Origin: DATAVK01 sp036267755 | Lineage (GTDB): Bacteria > Actinomycetota > Actinomycetes > JAFAQI01 | Direction of reading: 5' to 3' | Assembly: GCA_036267755.1 (NCBI GenBank) | Contig: DATAVK010000077.1 | Span: 15,093 to 79,092, forward strand | Length of the DNA stretch: 64,000 bases | Part shown: piece after piece, positions 25,158-34,548 of the stretch | Position numbering within the stretch: the stretch's first letter is position 1 | Layout: each line of letters opens with the position of its first letter | Position numbers and translations under genes: made by a program | The notes under the pieces: generated by a model | Told to the model about the DNA's origin: nothing | Seen by the model: only the letters and a program-made list of their open reading frames with translations | The model's database searches: none

Positions 25158-26930
25158 ATGAGCACACCAGTTTGGGCAGTGGAGACCGACGTCCTCGTGG
25201 TCGGGTCGGGGCCGGCCGGCGCATCAGCGGCGCTGTTCCTGGCCAGCTACGGCACCAAGACGTTGGTCGTCACCAAGTACGGCAACCTCTCCGACACGCC
25301 TCGCGCGCACATCACCAACCAGCGGACGATGGAGACGCTGCGCGACATGGGCCTCGAGGAGCGGCTGATGCGCGAGGCCACGCCGTGGCCGCTGATGAGC
25401 AACACGACGTACTGCACCAGCCTCGCCGGCGATGAGCTCGGCCGAGTGCCGTCGTGGGGGACCGACACCCGACGGCACGCCGACTACGAGCTGCAAAGCC
25501 CCTGCACCATGCTCGACGCGCCGCAGACCATCACGGAGCCGGTGATCATGCAGGCCGCTCAGGCGCGGGGCGCCAAGGTGCGCTTCGACACCGAGTACCT
25601 CTCGCACACCCAGGATGACTCCGGCGTCACGACGACGGTGCGGGACCGGCTCACCGGGACGGAGTACACGATCCGCTCGAAGTACCTGGTCGGTGGTGAC
25701 GGCGCCCGCAGCAAGGTCGCGGCCGACCTCGACCTCCCGTTCGAGGGACCGGGGGCGGTCGGCGGGGCGCTGGGCATCATCTTCGAGGCCGACCTCTCAC
25801 GCTTCGTGGCGCACCGGCCTTCGGTCCTCTACTGGATGGTGCAGCCGGGCGCGGAGAAGGAAGGCGTCGGCCTCGGCGTCCTGCGGATGATCAAGCCCTG
25901 GCACGAGTGGATGCTGATGTGGGGCTACGAGGCGGCGGCCGGCCCACCGGAGTTCACCGAGGAGTTCGTCCGCGAGCTCGCCGTGAAGCTGGTCGGCACC
26001 GAGGACTTCGAGATGCACGTGACGGCGACGTCGCCGTGGACCGTGAACCATCACTTCGCGACCACCATCGCGAAGGGCCGCGTCTTCTGCGTCGGCGACG
26101 CGGTGCACCGACACCCACCGACGAACGGGCTCGGCTCCAACACCTCGATACAGGACTCGTACAACCTGGCGTGGAAGCTGCACCATGTCCTCCAGGGCCT
26201 GGCGGCTGCGCCGCTGCTCGACAGCTACGACGCGGAACGCGCTCCGGTCGCTCGGCAGATCGTGGAGCGGGCCAACCTGAGCATCGCCGACACCGGCCGG
26301 ATCCTGGCCGCCCTCGACGTCGCCGACACCACGGAGGCAGGGACCCTCGAGCGGCAGCTGGCGCTTCGGACCGCGCCCGGCCCCGAGGGGGAGAAGATCC
26401 GGGATGCGCTGCGCGAGGCGATCGCTTACAAGTCCTATGAGTTCAACGCCCACGGCGTCGAGCACAACCATCGGTATGCCTCCACGGCAGTGGTCCCGGA
26501 CGGTACGGCGATGCCGCCCTACCAGCGCGATCCCGAGCTGTATGCCCAGCCGACCACCTGGCCGGGCGCGAAGCTGCCCCATACCTGGGTGACTCGCGAC
26601 GGGCATCGGGTCTCGACGCTCGACCTCGCCGGGCATGGCGCGTTCAGCATCTGGACCGGCATCGGCGGAGAGGCCTGGCTCGCCGCCGCCGAGGCGCTGA
26701 CGGCCGAGAATGGACTCCCGATCACGCCGGTGAAGGTCGGACCGAAGCAGGCCTACGAGGATCCCTACGGCACCTGGGCCGAGCTGCGGGAGATCGAGGA
26801 CGGCGGCGTGCTCCTGGTCCGCCCCGACCTCTACGTGGCGGCCCGTCAGCTCGCTGCTCCGGACTCCGACGAGGCAGCGACCCAGTGGCTGCGGTCGGCT
26901 GTGACGTCCGTTCTCGGTACGTCGGAGTGA
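25158..26930 (+). CDS. FAD-dependent aromatic hydroxylase (phenol/resorcinol type)
   Basis: 590 residues of the class A flavin monooxygenase family. It has the N-terminal dinucleotide motif VVGSGPAGASAALFLAS, the LVGGDGARSKV (DG) motif near residue 180, and the GD motif VFCVGDAVHRHPPTNGLGSN near residue 312, followed by a thioredoxin-like C-terminal part. Close relatives hydroxylate chlorophenols, resorcinol or similar phenols ortho to an OH. AGAAGGA sits before the ATG at 25158. The next two genes encode hydroxyquinol-pathway enzymes, so formation of hydroxyquinol or an analogue is the best guess. Confidence 0.9.
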   Translation: MSTPVWAVETDVLVVGSGPAGASAALFLASYGTKTLVVTKYGNLSDTPRAHITNQRTMETLRDMGLEERLMREATPWPLMSNTTYCTSLAGDELGRVPSWGTDTRRHADYELQSPCTMLDAPQTITEPVIMQAAQARGAKVRFDTEYLSHTQDDSGVTTTVRDRLTGTEYTIRSKYLVGGDGARSKVAADLDLPFEGPGAVGGALGIIFEADLSRFVAHRPSVLYWMVQPGAEKEGVGLGVLRMIKPWHEWMLMWGYEAAAGPPEFTEEFVRELAVKLVGTEDFEMHVTATSPWTVNHHFATTIAKGRVFCVGDAVHRHPPTNGLGSNTSIQDSYNLAWKLHHVLQGLAAAPLLDSYDAERAPVARQIVERANLSIADTGRILAALDVADTTEAGTLERQLALRTAPGPEGEKIRDALREAIAYKSYEFNAHGVEHNHRYASTAVVPDGTAMPPYQRDPELYAQPTTWPGAKLPHTWVTRDGHRVSTLDLAGHGAFSIWTGIGGEAWLAAAEALTAENGLPITPVKVGPKQAYEDPYGTWAELREIEDGGVLLVRPDLYVAARQLAAPDSDEAATQWLRSAVTSVLGTSE

Positions 26931-27799
26931 GCGCCGAGCGCTTCAGCGAGGAGCGTTCAGCGGACGTCGTCGCCGCCAGCTTCTCCGGTACACCGGACGA
27001 GCGGCTCCGCGAGGTGATGACGTCGCTGGTTCACCATCTGCACGCGTTCGTCAAGGACGTCGAGCTGACCGAAAGCGAGTGGGCGGCCGGCATCGACTTC
27101 ATCACTCGGACCGGCCAGATGAGCGACGAGACCCGGCAGGAGACCATCATGCTGTCGGACGTGCTGGGCGTCTCGATGCTCATCGAGACCATCAACCACC
27201 GCACCGGCGGGACGTCCACGGAGTCGACGGTTCTCGGCCCGTTCCACGTGGTGGCGTCGCCACGGCGCGAGCTCGGCGACGACATCGCGCTCGACGGCAA
27301 GGGCGAGCGGTGCCTGGTCACCGGCCGCGTCCTCGGCCCTGACCACACGCCGTTGCCCGGCGCGATCGTCGACGTCTGGCAGGCGAACGACGAGGGCTTC
27401 TATGACGTCCAGCAGCCCGGGGTCCAACCCGAGCTGAACCTACGTGGCCTGTTCACCGCTGACGGCAACGGCGAGTTCTGGTTCCGGTCGGTCGTGCCGC
27501 GCTACTACCCGATCCCCACCGACGGGCCGGTCGGCGAGCTGCTGAGCTCGACCGGTCGCCACCCGTTCCGGCCGGCGCACCTGCATTTCATCGTGTCCGC
27601 GCCCGGCCATCGTCCGGTAACCACGCACCTGTTCGTCGACGACAGCCGGTACCTGGACTCCGACGCCGTGTTCGGCGTCAAGGACAGCCTGGTCCGCGAG
27701 TTTCCTGAGATCGACGACCCGACCCGAGCTGTGGAGTTGGGACTGCCGAACCCGTTCCGGGCGGTGGACTTCGAGGTGACCCTGCAGCGGGCGCCCTAG
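26927..27799 (+). CDS. Hydroxyquinol 1,2-dioxygenase-like intradiol dioxygenase
   Basis: 290 residues. The N-terminal helical dimer domain (Dioxygenase_N) includes LTESEWAAGIDFITRTGQM. The catalytic part carries the ferric ligands Tyr in DEGFYDVQQ, Tyr in VVPRYYPIPTDGP, and two His in RPAHLHFIV. Those features and length match the hydroxyquinol/catechol dioxygenase group, which opens the ring between the two hydroxyls. GTG start overlaps the preceding stop (GTGA). Maleylacetate, its expected product, is the substrate of the next gene product. Confidence 0.92.
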   Translation: MSAERFSEERSADVVAASFSGTPDERLREVMTSLVHHLHAFVKDVELTESEWAAGIDFITRTGQMSDETRQETIMLSDVLGVSMLIETINHRTGGTSTESTVLGPFHVVASPRRELGDDIALDGKGERCLVTGRVLGPDHTPLPGAIVDVWQANDEGFYDVQQPGVQPELNLRGLFTADGNGEFWFRSVVPRYYPIPTDGPVGELLSSTGRHPFRPAHLHFIVSAPGHRPVTTHLFVDDSRYLDSDAVFGVKDSLVREFPEIDDPTRAVELGLPNPFRAVDFEVTLQRAP

Positions 27800-28878
27800 T
27801 GAGCACGGCCGCCGAGTTCGTCTACGAGGCGCTGCCGATGCGGGTCGTCGTCGGCCCCGGCACCGTGAGACGAGTGCGAGGCGAGCTCGACCGGCTGGGT
27901 GTCACACGTGCTCTCGTGCTGTGTACACCCGGGCAGCGGCCGGTCGGTCAGGCCGTCGCGGACCTGCTCGGCGAGGTCTCCGCGGGGCTGCTGGCCGAGG
28001 CTCGGATGCACGTGCCGGTCGCGGTGGCCGAGCGAGCTCGAGACGTGGCGCGGGAGGTCGGGGCAACCGGCTGCGTCGCTGTCGGTGGTGGCTCGGCGAT
28101 TGGGTTGGGAAAGGCCGTGGCCCTCGACCTCGGGCTGCCCGTGGTCGCCATCCCGACGACGTACGCCGGCTCGGAGATGACTCCGGTCTGGGGCCTGACC
28201 GACGACACCGGAAAGCACACCGGCCGCGACCAGCGGGTGTTGCCAAGCAGCGTCATCTACGACCCGGAGCTCACCCTGTCCTTGCCAGCGGCCACGTCGG
28301 TGACGAGTGGCTTCAACGCCGTCGCCCACGCGGTCGAGGCGCTATACGCGCCGGACGTCACGCCGATCATCTCCTTGATGGCCGGGGAAGGGACGCGGGC
28401 GGTCGTCGCGGCGTTGCCCGACATCGCGGCCGACCCGACGGATCTCGACGCCAGATCGGCAGCGCAGTACGGCGCCTGGCTGTGCGGCGCGTGTCTCGCA
28501 GCCACCACGATGTCGTTGCACCACAAGCTCTGTCACGCCCTTGGCGGCACCCTCGACCTGCCGCATGCGCCGACCCACACCGTCGTACTCCCGCATGTCC
28601 TGGCCTACAACCAGGCCAGCGCGCCGGCCGCGCGGCGTGCGCTCGGCACCGCCCTGGACACCGACGATCCCGCGCTGACGCTCTGGCAGCTGGCCGGTGA
28701 CCTCGGCGCTCCCCGCTCACTTCACGAACTGGGGATGGCGGCCTCCGACATCGACGTGATCGCTGCCCAGGCGACCGACAATCCGTATGCGAACCCGCGT
28801 CCTGTCACGCGTGAGGACGTCGCTGCGCTGCTGCGTGACGCGTGGTCCGGTGCCCGGCCGGGCTCGTCGATTGCGTGA
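27799..28878 (+). CDS. Maleylacetate reductase
   Basis: 359 residues of the iron-containing alcohol dehydrogenase fold in the maleylacetate reductase group. Visible parts are GGGSAIGLGKAVAL, IPTTYAGSEMTPVWG, and the metal-region histidines in SLHHKLCHALGG and LPHAPTHTVVLPH. It reduces maleylacetate to 3-oxoadipate with NAD(P)H. GTG start overlaps the previous stop by one base, confirming an operon with the dioxygenase. Last gene of the catabolic run; 3-oxoadipate degradation genes are not in the window. Confidence 0.93.
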   Translation: MSTAAEFVYEALPMRVVVGPGTVRRVRGELDRLGVTRALVLCTPGQRPVGQAVADLLGEVSAGLLAEARMHVPVAVAERARDVAREVGATGCVAVGGGSAIGLGKAVALDLGLPVVAIPTTYAGSEMTPVWGLTDDTGKHTGRDQRVLPSSVIYDPELTLSLPAATSVTSGFNAVAHAVEALYAPDVTPIISLMAGEGTRAVVAALPDIAADPTDLDARSAAQYGAWLCGACLAATTMSLHHKLCHALGGTLDLPHAPTHTVVLPHVLAYNQASAPAARRALGTALDTDDPALTLWQLAGDLGAPRSLHELGMAASDIDVIAAQATDNPYANPRPVTREDVAALLRDAWSGARPGSSIA

Positions 28879-28893
28879 GGCCGGGCGAGGTGG

Positions 28894-29460
28894 CTAGGCC
28901 TTGCGCGCGATCCGGGTTTCCCGCGCGAGGACGGTGCCCTTCCTGGTGCTCAGGGTGAGCGTCTTGGCCGTGCAGTGGAACACCTCGTGGGTGACGCCAC
29001 TCTGCGGCAGCGTGCCCGCATGGTGCTTACCGCGGTAGTGGTAGCTGTTCGTGCTGCTCTTCGTCCAGCCCTTCTCGGTGCTGCGTAGCCGATGGTGGCT
29101 GGTCACCTTGAACAGCAGCCGTTGGTAGCCGTGGATCACTTGCTTGAGCCGGTGGCCGCGGAAGTGACCGATCAGCGGCTTGGCATGGATCCAGGTGTTG
29201 TGGTCGATGCCGCTGGCGGAGATGTGGTCGATATCCCCACCGCCATACCGCATGTGGACCTTGTGCCCCTCGAAGTACGTCGACGTCTTGATCGCGTTGT
29301 CGTGCCAGGTGCCGATCAGGCAGTGGGCGCCGATCTTCGGCTTGTGGTGCACGGCGCTCGGGTGGCTGTCGGTAACGCCGTCGGCCGCCGGAAGGCCGGC
29401 CAGGGCGAGGCCACCCACCGTGGCGGCGACAACCACAAATCGTGACAGAGCAGTCGGCAT
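28894..29460 (-). CDS. Secreted small protein of unknown function
   Basis: 188 residues after choosing the ATG at 29460, which begins a signal peptide (PTALSRFVVVAATVGGLALAG). The mature part is rich in His and Lys, with two cysteines (AHCLIGTW and FHCTAKTL) that could form one disulfide. The start GTWHDN..TYFEGHKVHMRYGGGDIDHIS recalls lipocalin-like barrels, but I cannot assign a family. It is divergent from the sirtuin gene and convergent with the maleylacetate reductase gene. Confidence 0.72.
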   Translation of the reverse strand: MPTALSRFVVVAATVGGLALAGLPAADGVTDSHPSAVHHKPKIGAHCLIGTWHDNAIKTSTYFEGHKVHMRYGGGDIDHISASGIDHNTWIHAKPLIGHFRGHRLKQVIHGYQRLLFKVTSHHRLRSTEKGWTKSSTNSYHYRGKHHAGTLPQSGVTHEVFHCTAKTLTLSTRKGTVLARETRIARKA

Positions 29461-29519
29461 CCCGTGACGATAACCCCGACCGCCCGCCACACCCACCCGC
29501 CGAGCCGCACCAATGGGCC

Positions 29520-30404
29520 ATGCATGTGGCGGTGATGCAGCATGGAGAGGTGACATACGCGCTCGAGGATCGGGTCACGGGGCTCGACCTGGTGGCCGAC
29601 CTCGTCGCGGACGGCGACGTCGTGATCCTCTCCGGGGCCGGGCTGTCCACCGAATCCGGGATTCCTGATTACCGCGGTCCGAGCGGGCGAGCTCGGCGAG
29701 CCGATCCCATGACCTACCAGGTCTTCGTGGGCGACGCGGCCGACCGGCAGCGCTACTGGGCACGCAGCCACCTCGGCTGGCGACAGGTCGCCCACGCCCG
29801 ACCGAACGCAGGCCATGCCGCCGTCGCCGAGCTCGAGCGACGCAACCTGCTGGCCGGCATCATCACGCAGAACGTGGACGGGTTGCACCAGGCCGCCGGC
29901 GCCCAGCGGGTGCTCGATCTGCACGGTCGCCTCGACCGCGTCGTGTGTCTCGGCTGCGGCGTGCGCAGCCGGCGTGATCGGTTGGACGTGAGACTCCGCG
30001 AGGCGAACGCCGAGTGGGAGGCGACGGCCGAGCTCTTCCAGCCGGACGGCGACGCGATCGTCGCGGCCACCGAGGTGGCTCGCTTCCAGGTCGTGGACTG
30101 CGAGTCGTGCGGCGGTCTGCTCAAGCCCGACGTGGTGTTCTTCGGCGAGAACGTGCCGCGCCCCCAGGTCGAGCACTCGTACGCGATGGTGGAGAGCGCG
30201 GGCGCGTTGCTGGTGCTCGGGTCGTCCCTGACGGTGGCGTCCGGCTACCGCTTCGTCCGGCACGCGGCGAAGCTTGGCGTGCCGGTCGCGATCATCAACC
30301 AAGGACCGACCCGCGGTGACGGGCTCGCTGTCGGTCGCATCGACGCACCGCTGGGTACGACGCTCAGCACTCTAGTCGTGCAGCTTGCGGACCCAGCTGC
30401 CTGA
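29520..30404 (+). CDS. Sir2-family NAD-dependent protein deacylase
   Basis: About 294 residues. NAD-binding motif GAGLSTESGIPDYRG, catalytic motif TQNVDGLHQ with its His (LDLHGRLDRVVC), zinc cysteines in VCLGCG and DCESCGG, and the later GSSLTVASGY. This is the sirtuin class III type that removes acyl groups from lysines using NAD. Start not fixed: ATGs at 29520 and 29535 or GTG at 29550 are possible. The stop abuts the stop of the convergent gene in a TGATCA sequence. Confidence 0.92.
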   Translation: MHVAVMQHGEVTYALEDRVTGLDLVADLVADGDVVILSGAGLSTESGIPDYRGPSGRARRADPMTYQVFVGDAADRQRYWARSHLGWRQVAHARPNAGHAAVAELERRNLLAGIITQNVDGLHQAAGAQRVLDLHGRLDRVVCLGCGVRSRRDRLDVRLREANAEWEATAELFQPDGDAIVAATEVARFQVVDCESCGGLLKPDVVFFGENVPRPQVEHSYAMVESAGALLVLGSSLTVASGYRFVRHAAKLGVPVAIINQGPTRGDGLAVGRIDAPLGTTLSTLVVQLADPAA

Positions 30405-31088
30405 TCACCCGGATGCCGGGCGCGACGACCCATGGCGGAACGGCGCATCGAGGATCAGCAGCAACACGATCGCCAACGCCGCGGCGCTGACGACGTACCA
30501 AGGCCACGGTCCGAGGACCGACAGCAGCGAAGCGTGTTGCGGCACCGCCGCGAGGAACATGTAGTTCGAGCCGGTCAGCCAGTCGAACCCGCCAACGAAG
30601 ACGGTGTAGCCCGCCGTGATCGCGAACACCCGCGGCACCGACCCGCGACGCGGCCGCCGGCGCAGGCCCACCACCAAAAACACTGCCGCCAGAACGATTC
30701 CGACGTGCCCGATGACGTACTCGAAGAACTCGAGGTGGGGGAAGCCGACCGACAGGTCGGGAGTCGCCACCGCCTGCAGCGTGCCGGCGAGGCCCCAGAA
30801 ATACGTCAGCTCGACAGCGAGTTGCAGCTGCGGTCGCCAGCAGGCAACGGCCGCAACGATCAGAGCGACGTCACACAACGCCAGTGGCAACGACGACTGC
30901 ACGCTCCAGCGGCCGTTCACCCACGGGGCGGTCACGAACACCAGTGCGTCCGCTGCCAGGACGAGGGAGATGGCGCGACCGGGGTATCCCACCCACCGGC
31001 CAGGTCGATGCCTGGCACCGAGGCACAGTGCGACCCCGGCCGCGACGCCGAGTGAGACGGCGACCCAGTAGGCGACCGGCGAGGTCAC
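30405..31088 (-). CDS. TIGR02206-type (YwaF-like) membrane protein
   Basis: About 227 residues with seven hydrophobic segments. It contains SLPLALCDVALIVAAVACW, the YFWGLAGTLQAVATPDL motif and a C-terminal GFDWLTGSNYMFL..P, a pattern seen in the YwaF/TIGR02206 family of integral membrane proteins. The biochemical role is unknown. The GTG at 31088 is chosen because the upstream extension has shadow-like composition. It diverges from the transporter gene at 31151. Confidence 0.8.
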   Translation of the reverse strand: MTSPVAYWVAVSLGVAAGVALCLGARHRPGRWVGYPGRAISLVLAADALVFVTAPWVNGRWSVQSSLPLALCDVALIVAAVACWRPQLQLAVELTYFWGLAGTLQAVATPDLSVGFPHLEFFEYVIGHVGIVLAAVFLVVGLRRRPRRGSVPRVFAITAGYTVFVGGFDWLTGSNYMFLAAVPQHASLLSVLGPWPWYVVSAAALAIVLLLILDAPFRHGSSRPASG

Positions 31089-31150
31089 CGGTTCATCATC
31101 CCTCCGCCGAACCGAGCTGAGGGCAACGAATCTGTGGAACCCTCGGCCGG

Positions 31151-32467
31151 GTGGGCGACCGGCAGGAGATCTCGGCCTGGTCGATGTACTCGTGGGCCAA
31201 CCACGGCTGGGAGACCACGGTGTCGACGGTCTTGATCGGGCCGTGGCTGCTGGCACTCGCGACGAAGCATCGCGCCGGGTCGTCGACGCTGTTCAGCGTC
31301 ATCGGGCTGCACCTCAAAGCGGAGTCGTTCCCGTCCTTCGTTGTCACGCTGGCCGCCCTGGCGCAGCTCGTCGTGCTGCCGTCGCTCGGGGCGGCGTCCG
31401 ACCGGCTGGCCGACCGGCGCCGCTGGCTGTCCGGCGCCTGCGTGGCAGGCTCGGCCGTAGCTGTCCTACTCGCAGCGACTTCGGGCGGACAGTACGTCGT
31501 CGCCGGCGGGCTGTTCATCATCGGGAGCCTGGCCTACGGCGGGTCGAACGTGCTGTACAACGCCTATCTCCCGGAGATCGCGTCGCCGAAAGAGCGCGAC
31601 TCAGTCTCGAGCCGAGGCTTCGCCTACGGGTACGTCGGTGGCGGGCTGCTACTGGCCGCGAACCTTGCGCTGCTGCTGGCGCATCACGACATCGGCCTCA
31701 GCAAGTCGACCGCCGTACGGATCTGCTTCGTCTCGGCAGGCGCGTGGTGGTCGGTATTCGGGCTGTTGTCGTTGCGGCGGTTGCGAGGCCAGCGCCGTCC
31801 GGCCGATTCGTCGGCGCCGGCCGCCTCCCGTCGATGGTCGACGCGGGATACGTTCCGGCTGGTCTGGCGGATGCCGCAGACCCGGCGGTACCTGTTGGCG
31901 TACCTGCTGTTCTCCGATGCCATCTCGGCCGTGATCGGCCTGTCGTCAACGTTCATCACCCATGAGCTGTTCGGCAACAGCGCCTCGCGCGCGGCCACGT
32001 TCCTCTTCGCGTTGATCTTGCTCATCCAGTTCGTCGCCATGGCCGGCGCCATGGCGTTCGCTCGTCTCGCCGCGCGGTTCGGCACCAAGCGGGTGCTGTT
32101 GGGCAGCCTGGTCATCTGGTGCCTCGTCATCCTCTACACCTACGCGGCGTTGCGGTCCAAGGCCCAGGCGGTGGTGGTCGGGATCGTGATCGGCATCGTG
32201 CTCGGTGGATCACAAGCGCTGGCACGGTCGTTGTGGTCGCAGCTCATCCCGCCGAGTCGGGAGGCGGCGTTCTTCGGGATCTTCGAGGTGGCAAACGAAG
32301 GAACCGCCTGGATCGCGCCGCTGCTGTTCACCGTTGTCGTGAACGCCACCGGCTCCTACCACCAGGCGATCCTGTCGTTGCTCATCCTGTTCGTGACCGG
32401 CGGTGGCGTCCTCGCACTGACGGACCTGGACGCGGCGCGCACCGAGCAGCAAGGACTCGCCACGTAG
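31151..32467 (+). CDS. UMF1-type major facilitator transporter
   Basis: 438 residues with about twelve membrane spans. The start SAWSMYSWANHGWETTVSTVL, the cytoplasmic ASDRLADRRRW loop, and LPEIASPKERDSVSSRGFAYGYVGGG are typical of the UMF1/Atg22-like MFS branch. Substrates of bacterial members are not firmly known; amino-acid efflux is known for the fungal relative. GTG start at 31151. Monocistronic as far as seen. Confidence 0.87.
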   Translation: MGDRQEISAWSMYSWANHGWETTVSTVLIGPWLLALATKHRAGSSTLFSVIGLHLKAESFPSFVVTLAALAQLVVLPSLGAASDRLADRRRWLSGACVAGSAVAVLLAATSGGQYVVAGGLFIIGSLAYGGSNVLYNAYLPEIASPKERDSVSSRGFAYGYVGGGLLLAANLALLLAHHDIGLSKSTAVRICFVSAGAWWSVFGLLSLRRLRGQRRPADSSAPAASRRWSTRDTFRLVWRMPQTRRYLLAYLLFSDAISAVIGLSSTFITHELFGNSASRAATFLFALILLIQFVAMAGAMAFARLAARFGTKRVLLGSLVIWCLVILYTYAALRSKAQAVVVGIVIGIVLGGSQALARSLWSQLIPPSREAAFFGIFEVANEGTAWIAPLLFTVVVNATGSYHQAILSLLILFVTGGGVLALTDLDAARTEQQGLAT

Positions 32468-32555
32468 CCGGATGCACCGAATGCGCGAAAAAGTGACGCC
32501 GGTTGGCCCAATCGAGTGACGCGATATCGGGGGGTTCGCGCCGTACTCTCGTTAT

Positions 32556-33416
32556 ATGGCCGGACCAGGTGGTATGACGCTGCCGTCGCGCGCGTCCGGC
32601 GTTATCGATCGGTCGCTCGGTGACGAGACGATCCTTTACGACACCCGCAGCGACCAGGTTCACCTGCTGGACCCGCTCGCCGCGGCGGTGTGGAACAGCT
32701 GCGACGGGGCATCACACAGCGCCGGTCAGCTGGTTGCCGCCGTTCGTGCGATCGACCCCGCTGCCGACAGCCGCACCGTGGACGCCGCCCTGAGCCGGCT
32801 CGACGAGATCGGGGTGCTCGCGCAGGGCATGTCCCGACGCACGATGCTGATGCGCGCTGCCGCCGTCGGTACCGGAGTCATCGTGATCCCGACCGTGACC
32901 AGCCTGGTCGGGCCGGTCGTCGCCGCGCATGCCAGCACGATGCACACGATCGTGCTGCAGAGCACCGCGCAGACCGCCGGGAAGCGGGACCCCGCCATCC
33001 AGGCCTGCGACACCGCAACGGGCACCTACATCGCGGCTTACGCCTTCACCAACTCGACGTACTCCACGGTGGCCGGCACTGGGTGGGTCAGCTTCAACAA
33101 CGGCGGCAGCGGCGCCAACCAGCACTACTACTACCGGATCCCGTTCACCCTGCCGACCGGCTTCAACCACGCGTCGATCACCCTCACCGGCTATACCGAT
33201 GACTCCGCGGTCGTGTGGCTGAACGCGCCAACCACGGCATCGGGCGGCACCCAGATCGGCACGGTCGGAGCCTGGAACGGCACCGCGACCACGTTCACCT
33301 ACAACGCCACCGCGGGCTGGACTGCCGGCACTCACTACCTCTACTTCGTCGAGTTCAACTCCGGCGGTGGCGCGGAGGGCATCGACTTCTCCGCGACCAT
33401 CACCTACAGCGCCTGA
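32556..33416 (+). CDS. PqqD-like domain fused to an exported beta-rich domain
   Basis: 286 residues in an unusual order. Residues 1-90 resemble a PqqD-type winged-helix peptide chaperone (LGDETILYDTRSDQVHLLDPLAAAVWNSCDG). Next comes an internal twin-arginine/hydrophobic stretch (MSRRTMLMRAAAVGTGVIVI, about 93-125), then an exported domain (126-286) rich in Thr, Ser, Gly and aromatic residues that looks like a jelly-roll. TACTCT (32544-32549) six bases before the ATG suggests a leaderless transcript. No radical-SAM enzyme or precursor peptide is next to it. The 3' end overlaps the convergent gene by 13 bases. Confidence 0.78.
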   Translation: MAGPGGMTLPSRASGVIDRSLGDETILYDTRSDQVHLLDPLAAAVWNSCDGASHSAGQLVAAVRAIDPAADSRTVDAALSRLDEIGVLAQGMSRRTMLMRAAAVGTGVIVIPTVTSLVGPVVAAHASTMHTIVLQSTAQTAGKRDPAIQACDTATGTYIAAYAFTNSTYSTVAGTGWVSFNNGGSGANQHYYYRIPFTLPTGFNHASITLTGYTDDSAVVWLNAPTTASGGTQIGTVGAWNGTATTFTYNATAGWTAGTHYLYFVEFNSGGGAEGIDFSATITYSA

Positions 33417-34459
33417 CCTCGCGCGTCGGCGAGCTCGCGCGCCAGCCGGGTCACCAGTTCCGCTGCCGGCTCCTCGGTGACGTCACGCCAGCGAGCCCCG
33501 GCCCATAAGTGAAGGTTGTCGGCGTCGCCAGCCGCCGCCGCAGCGACCCGGATCGGCCGGGTCACATGATGCACCTCGGGATAGCTCGCCGGTGCCTGGT
33601 CGTTGCGGCGCCGGACGAAGCCGTTGACCAGCGCCCGAGCCGGCCGGCCGGTGAAGGCGCGGGTGAAGGTGGTCTCGGGGTACGGCGCATCGAGCAGGGC
33701 CTGTCGGTACGTCGCAGCCGCACCTGACTCCGGGCAACACACAAACGCGGTTCCCAACGCGGCAGCCACCGCTCCGCGGTCCAGCGCCGCCGCGATGTCG
33801 GCTCCGCTGGCTATGCCGCCTGCCGCGATCATCGGCACGGTCGTGACCGCGGCAACCTCCGCGAGCAGATCGAGGACACCGACCGTCGGGCCGCCCGCAA
33901 CAAGCGACGTGTCGTCCCGGAACACGCCGCGATGGCCGCCAGCCTCGGCGCCCTGCACCGCGAGCAGGTCGACACCGTCCTCGACGGCCAGCGCAGCCTC
34001 CGACGTGGACGTGACGGTGGCGGCCACCAGCGCGCCGGTGTCGCGACGCAACCGCTCGCAGAGCTCCACCCCTGGCCGGTCGAAAGTGACACTCACGACC
34101 GCGGGTCGGTGCCGAACAAGCACGTCGAGCTTGTCTGGCAGTGCGTCGTCATCCCACCGCGGTGCGCCTGGCGCCGTCCCCAGTTGCTCGGCGAGCGGCA
34201 CGAGGCTTGCCCGGTAGGCCTCGACGGCCGTGAGGTCGGAGGTCCGGGGTGAGGGCAAGAAGAGGTTGACGCCGTACGGCTGGTCAGTAAGCGCCTCGAT
34301 CGAGGTGAGCTGGCCATCGAACGCCTCGGGAGTCAAGTAGCCGGCGGCGAGGAACCCCATGCCACCGGCCTCACTCACCGCCGCCGCGAGTGCCGGCGTC
34401 GACGGCCCGCCCGCCATCGGCGCGGCGATGATCGGCAACCGGTTCGGCAACAGTGGCAT
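33404..34459 (-). CDS. Nitronate monooxygenase family flavoprotein
   Basis: 351 residues of the 2-nitropropane dioxygenase/NMO TIM-barrel family. Features are PIIAAPMAGGPSTPALAAAVSEAGGMGFLAAGY at the N-terminus, the catalytic-type His in GAEAGGHRG, and the FMN phosphate-binding VPMIAAGGIASGADIAAAL. It would oxidise alkyl nitronates using FMN and oxygen; some relatives act on other acidic carbon substrates. Divergent from the dehydrogenase gene at 34549. Confidence 0.9.
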   Translation of the reverse strand: MPLLPNRLPIIAAPMAGGPSTPALAAAVSEAGGMGFLAAGYLTPEAFDGQLTSIEALTDQPYGVNLFLPSPRTSDLTAVEAYRASLVPLAEQLGTAPGAPRWDDDALPDKLDVLVRHRPAVVSVTFDRPGVELCERLRRDTGALVAATVTSTSEAALAVEDGVDLLAVQGAEAGGHRGVFRDDTSLVAGGPTVGVLDLLAEVAAVTTVPMIAAGGIASGADIAAALDRGAVAAALGTAFVCCPESGAAATYRQALLDAPYPETTFTRAFTGRPARALVNGFVRRRNDQAPASYPEVHHVTRPIRVAAAAAGDADNLHLWAGARWRDVTEEPAAELVTRLARELADARGQAL

Positions 34460-34548
34460 CGGCAGTCAACCTAGCCGCCGGTCGAGTCGCACCGGGGTGC
34501 GAGGATCGCACCGGGACGGTGGGGCGGGCCGCCCGCGAGGGAGGCAAC

